NCBI RefSeq assembly: GCF_000463015.1
Contig: NC_022247.1
Span: forward strand, 248,001-312,000
Origin: Variovorax paradoxus B4
GTDB taxonomy: Bacteria > Pseudomonadota > Gammaproteobacteria > Burkholderiales > Burkholderiaceae_C
Reading direction: 5' to 3'
Length of the DNA stretch: 64,000 nt
Part shown: positions 50,246 through 59,639 of the stretch, piece by piece
Numbering within the stretch: the first letter of the stretch is position 1
Layout of the letters: each line of letters begins with the position of its first letter
Notes under the pieces: model-generated
Seen by the model: the letters and a program-made list of their open reading frames with translations, nothing else
What the model was told of the DNA's origin: nothing
Databases searched by the model: none
Position numbers and translations under genes: made by a program

Positions 50246-51181
50246 ATGTGGACCTCCATCGACAACAGCCTCTGCGAACTCGGCGAATCGCCGTTCTGGC
50301 ATCCGCGGGAACGCGCCCTGTACTGGCTCGACATCCCGGGCCGCGCCGTGCTGCGCACCCGCGGCGACATCGGCACGCCCTCCGCCAAGGTCGAACGATG
50401 GGCCTTGTCCACCGAGCCCGGCTGCATGGCGCCGGCGCGCAGCGGCGGCCTCGTGATCGCGCTGCGCGACGGCATCTACCGGGCGCGCGAGTGGGGCGGT
50501 GAACTCGTTGCCATGGCGCGCGTGGAACACGACGTGCGCACCATGCGCTTCAACGACGGCAAATGCGATGCGCTCGGCCGCTTCTGGAGCGGTTCGATCA
50601 ACGAGGCGAAAGACCGCGCCAACGCCGCACTCTATTGCCTCGATGCGCGCCCCGGCACCGGCGTGGCGCCGACTCTCACGCTGATGTCCAACCAGGTGAC
50701 GACGGCCAACGGGCTCGCGTTCTCGCCCGATGCGCGCACCCTGTACTGGGCCGATACGCCCGCGCACCAGGTGCGCGCCTGGAACTGGGACGCCGAGGCC
50801 AACACGCTCTCGCAGCCCCGCGTGTTCCACCAGTTCGACGCCAAGCCCGAAGGCTGGACCCCCGATTCGCCGATGCTGCGCTACGCAGGCCGCCCCGATG
50901 GCGCCTCGGTCGATGCGCAGGGCCACTACTGGGTCGCGATGTTCGAAGGCGCCCAGCTGCTGCGCCTCGCACCTTCGGGCGAGATCGTGACCGCCGTTCC
51001 CGTTCCGGTCCAATGCCCGACCATGCCCTGCTTCGGCGGCGACGACCTGAAGACGCTCTTCGTCACCAGCGGCCGCAAGGGCCGTCCTGCCGCCGAGATC
51101 GAGCGGCTGCCCGCATCGGGCACGGTGATCTCGATGCGCGTCGACGCGCCCGGCCTGCCGGTCGCCTTCTTCGAAGATTGA
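50246..51181 (+). CDS. SMP-30/gluconolactonase-family lactonase
   Basis: A 311-residue six-bladed propeller enzyme from MWTSIDNSLCELGESPFWHP. The metal ligand Glu is E14 (GESPFW), then RFNDGKCDALGRFWSGSIN, QVTTANGLAFSPDARTLYWA and TPAHQVRAW. These are SMP-30/LRE signatures for divalent-metal sugar-lactone hydrolases. The long upstream ORF extension overlaps the terminator and is rejected as start. It lies 11 bases before the LysR gene. The likely role is in sugar acid metabolism; the substrate is not identifiable. Confidence 0.88.
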   Translation: MWTSIDNSLCELGESPFWHPRERALYWLDIPGRAVLRTRGDIGTPSAKVERWALSTEPGCMAPARSGGLVIALRDGIYRAREWGGELVAMARVEHDVRTMRFNDGKCDALGRFWSGSINEAKDRANAALYCLDARPGTGVAPTLTLMSNQVTTANGLAFSPDARTLYWADTPAHQVRAWNWDAEANTLSQPRVFHQFDAKPEGWTPDSPMLRYAGRPDGASVDAQGHYWVAMFEGAQLLRLAPSGEIVTAVPVPVQCPTMPCFGGDDLKTLFVTSGRKGRPAAEIERLPASGTVISMRVDAPGLPVAFFED

Positions 51182-51192
51182 GCGGTTCCCGC

Positions 51193-52074
51193 ATGGCCCT
51201 GCAGCACATCCCGCCCATCCAGTGCCTGCTGACCTTCGAGGCCGTGGCGCGGCTGCGGCATGCGGGTCGCGCGGCGGACGAGCTGTGCGTCACCGCCAGC
51301 GCCGTGAGCCACCGCATCCGCCAGCTCGAGGCGCACGTGGGCTTCAAGCTCTTCGGCCGCGGCGACTTCAGCCTGACGGCCGACGGCGCGGCCTACCTCG
51401 CCAACGTGCGCACCGGCCTCGCCGCGCTGCAGGCCACGCCGCTCGGCAACGCGGCGCCGCGCGCGACGCGCCTGCGCATCGCCGTCACGCCCACCTTCAG
51501 CCGCGTGTTCCTGATGCCCCGGCTCGAGCTGTTCCGCAACATCTACCCCGACATCGAGCTGGTGCTGCAGGTGTCGATCCCGCTGCTCGACGTGACGGCC
51601 GAGCAGGCCGACCTCGAGGTGCGCTACGGCAGCGGCGCGTATGCCGACTGCGAACACCGGCTGCTTCTCGAAGAAGAGGTGCTGCCCGCCTGCAGCCCGA
51701 GCTATCTCAACGAGTTCGGCCCGTTCGACGGCTTCCGCACCGCGGCGGAGATTGCCAGCGCCCGGCTGATCCGCAGCCCCCTCGAGCCCTGGGGCACCTG
51801 GTTCGCAAGCTGCGGGATCGACCAGCCCGAGCCGCACGTCGGCTCCCAGTTCAACGACCTGGGCCTGGTCTACGACGCGGCCGCGAGCGGCTTCGGCGTG
51901 GCCCTGGTGCGCCAGAAGATGGGCGCCGCCTGGTTCGAATCGGGCCGGCTGGTGCCGCTGTCCGACCGGCCCGTGCCCTCGCCGCACCGCCACACCATCT
52001 GCTGGCAGCCCGGCACGCTCGATCGCTGGGAATGCGCGGCCTTTGCCGACTGGCTGGTGCAGGCGCTGCGCTGA
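51193..52074 (+). CDS. LysR-family transcriptional regulator (GcvA-like)
   Basis: A 293-residue regulator. The HTH is at about residues 10-55 (CLLTFEAVARLRHAGRAADE, LCVTASAVSHRIRQLEAHVG, FKLFGRGDFSLTADG). The effector domain has RIAVTPTFSRVFLMPRLELF and DLEVRYGSGAYADCEHRLL, as in the GcvA/AmpR subgroup. It follows the lactonase by 11 bases and precedes glcD by 141 bases on the same strand, so it may regulate either. Confidence 0.88.
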   Translation: MALQHIPPIQCLLTFEAVARLRHAGRAADELCVTASAVSHRIRQLEAHVGFKLFGRGDFSLTADGAAYLANVRTGLAALQATPLGNAAPRATRLRIAVTPTFSRVFLMPRLELFRNIYPDIELVLQVSIPLLDVTAEQADLEVRYGSGAYADCEHRLLLEEEVLPACSPSYLNEFGPFDGFRTAAEIASARLIRSPLEPWGTWFASCGIDQPEPHVGSQFNDLGLVYDAAASGFGVALVRQKMGAAWFESGRLVPLSDRPVPSPHRHTICWQPGTLDRWECAAFADWLVQALR

Positions 52075-52215
52075 ACCGTTGGCCGTCCGGCGGATGGACC
52101 GTCCGGCAAAGTTCTCTCAAGCGAAGCGCAAAAAAGCTTCAACCATCCGGCGCCGCATTTCCGTAGAGTGCGGTACACCACGAGACAATCCGCCCAAGAG
52201 AAGAGGCCTTGCCCC

Positions 52216-53718
52216 ATGAACGCGCCGCTCACCGCCGTCCAGCACGATTCGCTGCAGAAAACCGACCGCCAGTCGCAGATCGTGCGCGCCCTGCAGGCCC
52301 ACCTGCCGGCGCACGCGCTCATCTGGCATGCCGAGGACACCACGCCCTACGAGTGCGACGGCCTCACCGCCTACCGGCAGCGTCCGCTGGTGGTGGCCCT
52401 GCCCGAGACCGAGGCGCAGGTGGCGGCGGTGCTCAAGACCTGCCACCAGCTCGGCGTGCCCGTGGTGGCGCGCGGCGCGGGCACCGGGCTCTCGGGCGGC
52501 GCCATGCCGCATGCGCTGGGCGTGACGCTGTCGCTCGCCAAGTTCAACCGCATCCTGAAGATCGACCCGGTGAGCCGCACGGCCGTGGTGGAGTGCGGCG
52601 TGCGCAACCTCGCCATCAGCGAAGCCGCCGCGCCTTTCAATCTCTACTACGCGCCCGATCCGTCGAGCCAGATCGCCTGCACCATCGGCGGCAACGTGGC
52701 CGAGAACTCGGGCGGTGTGCACTGCCTGAAATACGGCCTCACGCTGCACAACGTGCTGCGCGTGCGCGGCTTCACGGCGGAAGGCGAGCCCGTCGAGTTC
52801 GGCGGCGAGGCGCTCGACGCGCCGGGCCTGGACCTGCTCGCGCTGGTCATCGGCAGCGAAGGCATGCTGGCCGTGACCACCGAGGTCACCGTCAAGCTGG
52901 TGCCCAAGCCGCAGCTCGCACGCTGCATCATGGCCAGCTTCGACGACGTGCGCAAAGCCGGCGATGCGGTGGCCGCGGTGATTGCGGCCGGCATCATCCC
53001 CGCGGGGCTCGAGATGATGGACAAGCCGATGACCGCCGCCGTCGAAGACTTCGTGCATGCGGGCTACGACCTCGAAGCCGCCGCCATTCTTCTGTGCGAA
53101 TCCGACGGCACCGCCGAAGAGGTGGAAGAGGAAATCGGCCGCATGACGGCCGTGCTGCGCTCCTCCGGCGCCACCGCCATCGCGGTCAGCACCAGCGAAG
53201 ACGAACGCATGAAGTTCTGGAGCGGCCGCAAGAACGCGTTCCCGGCGTCGGGCCGCATCAGCCCCGACTACATGTGCCTCGATTCGACCATTCCGCGCAA
53301 GCGGCTGGCCGACATCCTGCTGGCCATCCAGCAGATGGAGAAGAAGTACAACCTGCGCTGCTGCAACGTGTTCCACGCGGGCGACGGCAACCTGCATCCG
53401 CTGGTGCTGTTCGATGCCAACGACCCCGACGAGCTGCACCGCTGCGAGCTCTTCGGCGCCGACATCCTCGAGACCAGCGTGGCCATGGGCGGCACCGTGT
53501 CGGGCGAGCATGGCGTGGGCGTGGAAAAGCTCAACAGCATGTGCGTGCAGTTCACCGCGGCCGAGAACGAGCAGATGTTCGGCGTCAAGCGGGCCTTCGA
53601 TCCGGCGGGGCTGCTGAACCCCGGCAAGGCGATTCCCACGCTGCAGCGCTGTGCCGAATACGGCAAGCAGGTGGTGCGCGGCGGCAGGCTGCCGCATCCC
53701 GACCTGCCGCGCTTCTGA
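52216..53718 (+). CDS. glcD: Glycolate oxidase FAD subunit GlcD
   Basis: A 500-residue flavoprotein. The PCMH FAD-binding domain spans about 55-235 (VPVVARGAGTGLSGGAMPHA, IGGNVAENSGGVHCLKYG). The C-terminal oxidase domain has EDERMKFWSGRKNAFPASGR and CNVFHAGDGNLHPLVLFDAN, with GEHGVGVEKLNSM near the end. It oxidises glycolate (or D-lactate) to the 2-oxo acid and passes electrons through GlcE/GlcF. Thirty bases separate it from glcE. Confidence 0.93.
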   Translation: MNAPLTAVQHDSLQKTDRQSQIVRALQAHLPAHALIWHAEDTTPYECDGLTAYRQRPLVVALPETEAQVAAVLKTCHQLGVPVVARGAGTGLSGGAMPHALGVTLSLAKFNRILKIDPVSRTAVVECGVRNLAISEAAAPFNLYYAPDPSSQIACTIGGNVAENSGGVHCLKYGLTLHNVLRVRGFTAEGEPVEFGGEALDAPGLDLLALVIGSEGMLAVTTEVTVKLVPKPQLARCIMASFDDVRKAGDAVAAVIAAGIIPAGLEMMDKPMTAAVEDFVHAGYDLEAAAILLCESDGTAEEVEEEIGRMTAVLRSSGATAIAVSTSEDERMKFWSGRKNAFPASGRISPDYMCLDSTIPRKRLADILLAIQQMEKKYNLRCCNVFHAGDGNLHPLVLFDANDPDELHRCELFGADILETSVAMGGTVSGEHGVGVEKLNSMCVQFTAAENEQMFGVKRAFDPAGLLNPGKAIPTLQRCAEYGKQVVRGGRLPHPDLPRF

Positions 53719-53747
53719 GAACGACGACAACAAAAACAGCACAGACC

Positions 53748-54872
53748 ATGGAACCCGCCCTCAGCCAGATCGCCGAACGCATCCGCGCCGCGGCCGCCGA
53801 TGCCACGCCGCTTCGCATCCGCGGCGGCGGCACCAAGGACTTTCACGGCGAGACGCCGCAAGGCGAGATCCTGGGCACCACGGCGCTCACTGGCATCACG
53901 AGCTATGAACCCAGCGAACTGGTGGTCACCGTGCGCGGCGGCACGCCGCTCGCCGAGCTCGAAGCCGTGCTGGCCGAGAAGGGCCAGTGCCTGCCTTTCG
54001 AGCCGCCGCACTTCGGCGCGGCCGGGGCGGCGGGTGTAGGCACCGTGGGCGGCATGGTGGCAGCGGGGCTCAGCGGCCCGGCGCGCGCCAGCGTGGGCGC
54101 GGTGCGCGACTACGTGCTGGGCGCCACGCTCGTCAACGGCCGCGGCGACGTGCTCACATTCGGCGGCCAGGTCATGAAGAACGTGGCGGGCTACGACGTG
54201 TCGCGCGTGCTCGCGGGATCGCTCGGCACGCTGGGTGTGATTGCCGAGGTGAGCCTCAAGGTGCTGCCGGTCGCGCCCGCCGAGGCCACGCTGTCCTTCG
54301 ACTGCAGCCAGGCGGATGCGCTGCGCCTGCTCAACGAGTGGGGCGGCCGGCCGCTGCCGCTCAATGCGAGCTGCTGGTTCGAACAGGCGGGCACCGGCAT
54401 CCTGCAGCTGCGCCTGCGCGGGGCGGTCGCGGCGGTGGAAGCCGCCTGTGCGCATCTCGGCGGCGAGCGCAGGGACAACGCGCACGCCGAGGCGGACTGG
54501 CAGGCGCTGCGCGACCAGCAACTGCCGTGGTTCGACACCGACAGCGGCCCGGACGCACTGTGGCGCCTGTCGCTGCCACAGACCACATCGGCGCTTGCAT
54601 TGGGCGATGGCGATGCGCCGCTGGTCGAATGGCATGGCGGGCAGCGCTGGTACAAGGCGCCGTCCGCGCAGGCCGCGCGCATCCGCGAAGCCGCGCGCGC
54701 GGCGGGCGGGCACGCCACGCTGTTCCGCATGCCCGCGGGCCACGCCGCGGACAGCCGCGTGCCACGCTTCGATGCACTGAGCGCGCCCGTGGCCCGCATC
54801 CACCATGCATTGATGCACGAGTTCGATCCGCACCGCATCTTCGATCGCGCACGGCTGTTGGCCGGCGCATAG
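53748..54872 (+). CDS. glcE: Glycolate oxidase subunit GlcE
   Basis: A 374-residue FAD-binding subunit, starting MEPALSQIAERIRAAAADA. FAD-domain motifs: PLRIRGGGTKDFHGETPQGE, SYEPSELVVTVRGGTPLAEL, VGTVGGMVAAGLSGPARASV and GGQVMKNVAGYDVSRVLAGS. It is shorter than GlcD and lacks the full catalytic oxidase domain, as in other GlcE proteins. It lies between glcD and glcF in the same orientation. Confidence 0.93.
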   Translation: MEPALSQIAERIRAAAADATPLRIRGGGTKDFHGETPQGEILGTTALTGITSYEPSELVVTVRGGTPLAELEAVLAEKGQCLPFEPPHFGAAGAAGVGTVGGMVAAGLSGPARASVGAVRDYVLGATLVNGRGDVLTFGGQVMKNVAGYDVSRVLAGSLGTLGVIAEVSLKVLPVAPAEATLSFDCSQADALRLLNEWGGRPLPLNASCWFEQAGTGILQLRLRGAVAAVEAACAHLGGERRDNAHAEADWQALRDQQLPWFDTDSGPDALWRLSLPQTTSALALGDGDAPLVEWHGGQRWYKAPSAQAARIREAARAAGGHATLFRMPAGHAADSRVPRFDALSAPVARIHHALMHEFDPHRIFDRARLLAGA

Positions 54873-54895
54873 ACAAAAAACCGAGACACCCCGCG

Positions 54896-56128
54896 ATGCA
54901 AACCGAACTCGCCCCCGAATTCCGCGGCACCGACGAAGGCCGCGAGGCCGAAGCCATCCTGCGCAAGTGCGTGCACTGTGGCTTCTGCACCGCCACCTGC
55001 CCCACCTACCAGCTGCTCGGCGACGAGCTCGACGGCCCGCGCGGGCGTATCTACCTGATCAAGCAGGTGCTCGAAGGCCAGGCCCCCACGCGCAGCACGC
55101 AGCTGCACCTCGACCGTTGCCTGACCTGCCGCAACTGCGAGAGCACCTGCCCGAGCGGCGTGCAGTACGGCCACCTGGTCGACATCGGCCGCAGGATCGT
55201 CGACGAGAAAGTGCCGCGCCCCGCCGTGGAATCGGCCACGCGCTGGCTGCTGAAGGAAGGGCTGCCGTCGCCGCTGTTCGGCCCGGCGATGAAGCTCGGC
55301 CAGTCGGTGCGCGGCCTGCTGCCCGAGGCGCTCAAGGCCAAGGTGCCGGCCAAACAGCAGGCCGGCGCGTGGCCCACCGCCACGCATGCGCGCAAGGTGC
55401 TGATGCTCGCGGGCTGCGTGCAGCCGTCGATGATGCCCAACATCAACAGCGCCACCGCGCGCGTGCTCGACGCGGCGAGCATCCAGGCCGTGATCGCGCC
55501 CGAGGCCGGATGCTGCGGCGCCGTCAAGTTCCACCTCAACGACCAGGAGGGCGGCAAGGCGCAGATGCGCGCCAACATCGACGCCTGGTGGCCACTGGTC
55601 GAACGCAACGAGGTCGAAGCCATCGTCATGAACGCCTCGGGCTGCGGCGTCACGGTGCGCGAGTACGGCCACATCCTGCAGCACGATCCGGCCTACGCCG
55701 CCAAGGCCGCGCGCGTCAGCGAGCTGACGCGCGACCTGAGCGAGCTGCTGCCCGATCTGGTGCCTGCCCTGAAGGCCCGCGTGCGCGCGCCTCAGGGCGT
55801 GGTTGCCTACCACCCGCCCTGCACGCTGCAGCACGGCCAGAAGCTGCGCGGCGGCGTCGAAACGCATTTGCGCGCACTCGGCTTCGACGTGCGCGTGGCC
55901 CTGAACGAATCGCACCTGTGCTGCGGCTCGGCCGGCACCTACTCGGTGCTGCAGCCCGAGCTGGCCTATCCGCTGCGCGACCGCAAGCTCGGGCATCTGA
56001 AGCAGTTGCAGCCGAGCGTCATCGCCTCGGCCAACATCGGCTGCATCACGCACCTGCAAAGCGGCAGCCAGGAGACGCCCGTGCGGCACTGGGTGGAACT
56101 GCTCGACGCGGCGCTGGCGGCGGCCTGA
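54896..56128 (+). CDS. glcF: Glycolate oxidase iron-sulfur subunit GlcF
   Basis: A 410-residue protein with two 4Fe-4S clusters, CVHCGFCTATCP (C25, 28, 31, 35) and CLTCRNCESTCP (C75, 78, 81, 85). Two CCG domains follow (EAGCCGAVKFHL and HLCCGSAGTYS), which bind further cofactor and contact the flavin subunits. It transfers electrons to the quinone pool at the inner membrane. It completes the glcDEF set; no malate synthase or permease gene follows. Confidence 0.95.
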   Translation: MQTELAPEFRGTDEGREAEAILRKCVHCGFCTATCPTYQLLGDELDGPRGRIYLIKQVLEGQAPTRSTQLHLDRCLTCRNCESTCPSGVQYGHLVDIGRRIVDEKVPRPAVESATRWLLKEGLPSPLFGPAMKLGQSVRGLLPEALKAKVPAKQQAGAWPTATHARKVLMLAGCVQPSMMPNINSATARVLDAASIQAVIAPEAGCCGAVKFHLNDQEGGKAQMRANIDAWWPLVERNEVEAIVMNASGCGVTVREYGHILQHDPAYAAKAARVSELTRDLSELLPDLVPALKARVRAPQGVVAYHPPCTLQHGQKLRGGVETHLRALGFDVRVALNESHLCCGSAGTYSVLQPELAYPLRDRKLGHLKQLQPSVIASANIGCITHLQSGSQETPVRHWVELLDAALAAA

Positions 56129-56217
56129 TCGCACACCGAAGAGCGCTCTGGTCCGACTCGCGCCAAGGCGATTCGCGCCGCATCATGGCGGTACCGATTT
56201 TCCAAGGAGCAAGTCTC

Positions 56218-56646
56218 ATGTCCTCCGTTCCAGCTTTCATCGCCTCCAAGAACCTGCGGCGTGCCTTGCTGGCTTTCGCCTGCGCGGCCGGCGCCGTTGG
56301 CGCGCAGGCCCAGTCGGCCATGCCGCAATGGAAGGGCGAGGGCGCGGTGCGCTATGTCTGCGGCGGCATCGGCTCGGACGAATCGACCGCGATGCGCGCG
56401 GCCATGAAAGACCATCCGCTGGCCCTGCTTTTCGCGCGCTCCGACGGGGCCTACCTGGCGGATGTCCGGGTCGACATCAAGGGCGCCGACGGCGCGCCTT
56501 CGCTGGCCTTGCGCGCCAGCGGACCGGTGTGCCTGGTCGACCTGCCCGCGGGCCGCTACACCATCGACGCTGCCATGGCCGGCAGTGCCAAGAGCCAGAC
56601 GGTGACGGTGGGCAGCGGCTCGAAGACCGTCGATTTCAGGTTCTGA
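56218..56646 (+). CDS. Secreted hypothetical protein
   Basis: A 142-residue exported protein with TCCAAGGAGC as ribosome site. The signal peptide (NLRRALLAFACAAGAVGAQA) is probably cut after AQA. The mature part has GAVRYVCGGIGSDESTAMRA and then ADVRVDIKGADGAPSLALRA, GPVCLVDLPAGRYTIDAAMA and a VTVGSGSKTVDFRF end: a small beta-sandwich with two cysteines, probably periplasmic. The YTIDA..G.....TVTVGSG pattern resembles carboxypeptidase-regulatory-like folds. The function is unknown. Confidence 0.75.
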   Translation: MSSVPAFIASKNLRRALLAFACAAGAVGAQAQSAMPQWKGEGAVRYVCGGIGSDESTAMRAAMKDHPLALLFARSDGAYLADVRVDIKGADGAPSLALRASGPVCLVDLPAGRYTIDAAMAGSAKSQTVTVGSGSKTVDFRF

Positions 56647-56657
56647 CCGGGCCTTGA

Positions 56658-57146
56658 TCAGCCCGCCGCCAGCGCCGCCTCGATGTCGCGCGCGAACGAA
56701 GCGGGCGTGTCCAGCGGCGCATAGCGCTTGAGCACCCGCCCGTCGCGGCCGACCAGGAACTTGGTGAAGTTCCACTTGATGGCCGTGCTGCCCAGGAGCC
56801 CCGGCTTTTCCTTGGTGAGCCACTGGTAGAGCGGCGCGGCGTTGCTGCCGTTGACGTCGATCTTTTCCATCATCGGAAAGCTCACGCCGTAATTCTTGGT
56901 GCAGAAGGCGCCGATTTCCTCGTTGGTGCCCGGGTCCTGCGAGCCGAACTGGTTCGACGGAAAGCCCAGCACCACGAGCCCCTGGCTGGCGTATTTTTCG
57001 TGCAGCTCCTCGAGTCCGGCGAACTGCGGCGTGAAGCCGCATTGGCTGGCCGTGTTGACGATCAGCAGCACCTTGTCCCGGAAGGCCGAGAGCTTCACGC
57101 TCTTGCCGTCGATCTGCTTGGCTTCGAAGTCGTAGATGCTGGTCAT
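56658..57146 (-). CDS. Glutathione peroxidase family protein
   Basis: A 162-residue thiol peroxidase from MTSIYDFEAKQIDGKSVKLS. The peroxidatic Cys36 is in VNTASQCGFTPQFAGLEELH; other signatures are VLGFPSNQFGSQDPGTNEEI and IKWNFTKFLVGRDGRVLKRY with the catalytic Trp. It reduces hydroperoxides; bacterial members often use thioredoxin instead of glutathione. Thirteen bases separate it from the EamA gene upstream, so they are likely co-transcribed. Confidence 0.93.
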   Translation of the reverse strand: MTSIYDFEAKQIDGKSVKLSAFRDKVLLIVNTASQCGFTPQFAGLEELHEKYASQGLVVLGFPSNQFGSQDPGTNEEIGAFCTKNYGVSFPMMEKIDVNGSNAAPLYQWLTKEKPGLLGSTAIKWNFTKFLVGRDGRVLKRYAPLDTPASFARDIEAALAAG

Positions 57147-57159
57147 GGCAGTACCTCGG

Positions 57160-58050
57160 TCAGGTGGGGGACGAAAGGCGATCATCGCCCTGCGCCGGCG
57201 TTCGCGCAAACGCCGACCATACGGCCGCCAGCACGATCAGCGCGCCGCCCGCCAGGATCCGTGGATCCATCTGGGCCGCGCCCAGCGCCACGGAAGAGAC
57301 GCTCGCAAAAAGCACCTCCGACAGCATGATCACCGCCGTGGCGCTGGCCGCCAGCCGGGCCGCGCCGTACTGCAGGCAGACGTTGGCCACCACGAAGCCG
57401 GTGCCCAGCAATGCCGCCCATCCGATCCAGCCCGGTTCCGCGGCGAGCGGGGAGCCGAAGGCGCCGAGCAGGGTGCCGGCCGCCGCGGCGATGGCCGCCA
57501 CCGCCGCGCATCCGCAGAACATGGCCAGCGCGCGCGATTCGCCGGGCGCGTCGCGCAGGTGCCGCAGCACGATGTTGGTCACGGCAAAGCTGAACCCGGC
57601 CGCCAGGCCCAGCCAGTCGGGCAGGCTCGAGGGCACCGGCCATTCGACGCCGGGTGTCTTGAGCACCACGGCCACGCCGGTCAGCGCCAGCGCCACGCGC
57701 GCGAGCGCGCCGCCGGTGGGCCGCTCGCCCAGCACGGCCCAGCCCAGCAGCACGCTCCACAGCGGCATCAGGTAGAACAGCAGCACCACGCGCACGACGT
57801 CGCCCTGCGTCACCGCCCAGTTGAAGCCCAGGTTGGTGAAGCCCGCCGCCAGGCCCAGCAGCACGAGCATCGGATACGCCATGAAGCCGCGCCAGGCATG
57901 CCGGCGAAAGAAGCCCATCGCCAGCGAAATCGCCACGTAGATGATGCAGGTGGTCCAGACGGGATGCAGCCCGTGGCTTTCGATCTGCCTGAACGGGAAC
58001 CAAGAAACGCCCCAGACAAAGGCGTTGAAGATCAGTGCGAGCGCGGGCAT
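57160..58050 (-). CDS. EamA-family drug/metabolite transporter
   Basis: A 296-residue membrane protein with about ten helices in two EamA repeats: MPALALIFNAFVWGVSWFPF starts the first; DWLGLAAGFSFAVTNIVLRH starts the second. End motif GGALIVLAAVWSAFARTP. ATG 58050 was chosen because the ORF upstream crosses a repeat element. The substrate cannot be told. It lies between lplT-like and gpx on the minus strand. Confidence 0.88.
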   Translation of the reverse strand: MPALALIFNAFVWGVSWFPFRQIESHGLHPVWTTCIIYVAISLAMGFFRRHAWRGFMAYPMLVLLGLAAGFTNLGFNWAVTQGDVVRVVLLFYLMPLWSVLLGWAVLGERPTGGALARVALALTGVAVVLKTPGVEWPVPSSLPDWLGLAAGFSFAVTNIVLRHLRDAPGESRALAMFCGCAAVAAIAAAAGTLLGAFGSPLAAEPGWIGWAALLGTGFVVANVCLQYGAARLAASATAVIMLSEVLFASVSSVALGAAQMDPRILAGGALIVLAAVWSAFARTPAQGDDRLSSPT

Positions 58051-58071
58051 GTGGCGGAGTCTTTTTCGTGG

Positions 58072-58147
58072 AACACCGTGGAACCGGCTTCGCCGGGCCA
58101 CCGGTGTTGCCCCCGGTGAGGGGTAGGCGAAGCGACACGAAGTGCGC
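58072..58147 (-). repeat. Dispersed intergenic repeat, copy B
   Basis: The minus strand carries the same blocks as 49998-50074 in the same order: GCGCACTTCGTGTCGC, ACCGGGGGCAACACC and AAGCCGGTTCCACGGTGTT, with small differences between blocks. It fills most of the gap between the LplT-like and EamA genes. Confidence 0.75.
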
Positions 58148-58162
58148 GCAGCCTGGGGGAGG

Positions 58163-59467
58163 TCAGTGATGCTTGTCGCTACGGGCGATGGCGAGCAGGT
58201 GCTCGACTTCTTCGGGGTACTTGCGCAGATTGAGATGATGCCAGCGCTGGATGAGCCACATGCAGCCCGCCACCACGCCGCCGAAGGCGCCGATGGCCGC
58301 AAAGGCCGACAGGCCCAGGCCGGTACAGGCGCTGTAGAAGCCGCCGAGCAGCAGGATGCAGGCCTGTTCGTTGAAGTTCTGCACGGCAATCGAGCGGCCC
58401 GCGCCCATGAGGTTGTGGCCGCGGTGCTGCAGCAGTGCGTTCATCGGCACCACCAGGAAGCCGCCCAGCCCGCCCAGCAGGATGAGAAAGGGCACCGCGA
58501 TCCAGACATTGCTGATCAGGTTCATGCTGATGACCAGCACCCCCATGGCAATGCCCATGGGAATCACGCGGGTGGCCATGTCCAGCCGCATGCGCATGGA
58601 CGCGACGATGGCGCCGACCGCCATGCCGATCGTGACCACGCCGGTGAGCGCCGTGGCCTGGGTGGTGTTGTAGTCGAGCGCGAGCGCGGCCCAGGCCAGC
58701 ACGATGTACTTGAGGTTGGCGCCCGCGCCCCAGAACAGCGTGGTGGTGGCCAGCGAGATCTGGCCGAGCTTGTCGCGCCACAGGCGTGCGTTGCAGTGCC
58801 AGAAGTCGGGCAGCAGCGAGAACATGTTGCGCGCCAGGCCGTGCTGCGGATTGGCGCGCAGCGGCCGCATCTCGACGCCGGTGTGCGGAATGCGCGTGTT
58901 GAACCAGGCCGCCAGCACGTAGACGAAGATCAGCACCGAGATCGCCGCCTCGGCCGGCGAATCGACCCCCGTATCGATCAGCGGCATGTCGAAGGACAGC
59001 AGCCGGCTCGAGATCGCGTGGCCCACCAGCGAGCCGCCGAGCACGATGCCCAGCAGGATCGAGGCAATCGTGAGCCCTTCGATCCAGCCGTTGGCTTTTA
59101 CCAACTGCGAAGCCGGCAGCAGCTCGGTCAGGATGCCGTACTTGGCCGGCGAATAGGCCGCGGCGCCAAGCCCCACGATCGAGTACGACAGCAGCGGATG
59201 CGAGCCGAACAGCATCATCAGGCAGCCGATCACCTTGATGGCGTTGCTGATGAACATCACCCGCCCCTTGGGCAAGGCGTCGGCGAAGGCGCCCACCAGC
59301 GGCGCCAGCACCACGTAGAAGACGGCAAAGATCGGCACCAGCGCCGCCCGCTGCCATTCGGCCGCTCCCGTGCTTCGCATGAGCTCGACCGCCACGACAA
59401 AGATCGCGTTGTCGGCCAGCGACGAAAAGAACTGGGCCGACATGATCGTGTAGAAACCGCGCTTCAT
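58163..59467 (-). CDS. lplT: MFS transporter, LplT-like lysophospholipid transporter
   Basis: A 434-residue MFS protein with about 12 helices. Start [20 protein letters not shown]; then [30 protein letters not shown] loop, [29 protein letters not shown], and [19 protein letters not shown]. These match LplT, which flips lysophospholipids inward for repair. Here it is not fused or adjacent to an acyltransferase gene. The last residues ([10 protein letters not shown]) are hydrophilic. It is divergent from alr. Confidence 0.85.
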   Translation of the reverse strand: MKRGFYTIMSAQFFSSLADNAIFVVAVELMRSTGAAEWQRAALVPIFAVFYVVLAPLVGAFADALPKGRVMFISNAIKVIGCLMMLFGSHPLLSYSIVGLGAAAYSPAKYGILTELLPASQLVKANGWIEGLTIASILLGIVLGGSLVGHAISSRLLSFDMPLIDTGVDSPAEAAISVLIFVYVLAAWFNTRIPHTGVEMRPLRANPQHGLARNMFSLLPDFWHCNARLWRDKLGQISLATTTLFWGAGANLKYIVLAWAALALDYNTTQATALTGVVTIGMAVGAIVASMRMRLDMATRVIPMGIAMGVLVISMNLISNVWIAVPFLILLGGLGGFLVVPMNALLQHRGHNLMGAGRSIAVQNFNEQACILLLGGFYSACTGLGLSAFAAIGAFGGVVAGCMWLIQRWHHLNLRKYPEEVEHLLAIARSDKHH

Positions 59468-59639
59468 CGATGGGCTGGCTGGCCAGGGAGGTGCTGGCAG
59501 TAGTGAAAAAGTGTCGCGTCTTTTGGGCGAATGGGCGGTTATAGCATGGGGGTACGACAGCGAAATCAGCGTTCCCACCCTGGACGGCCCGGTCCGAGAA
59601 GATGCTAAAACCCCATCTGTTCACCATTCGACGCCCACC

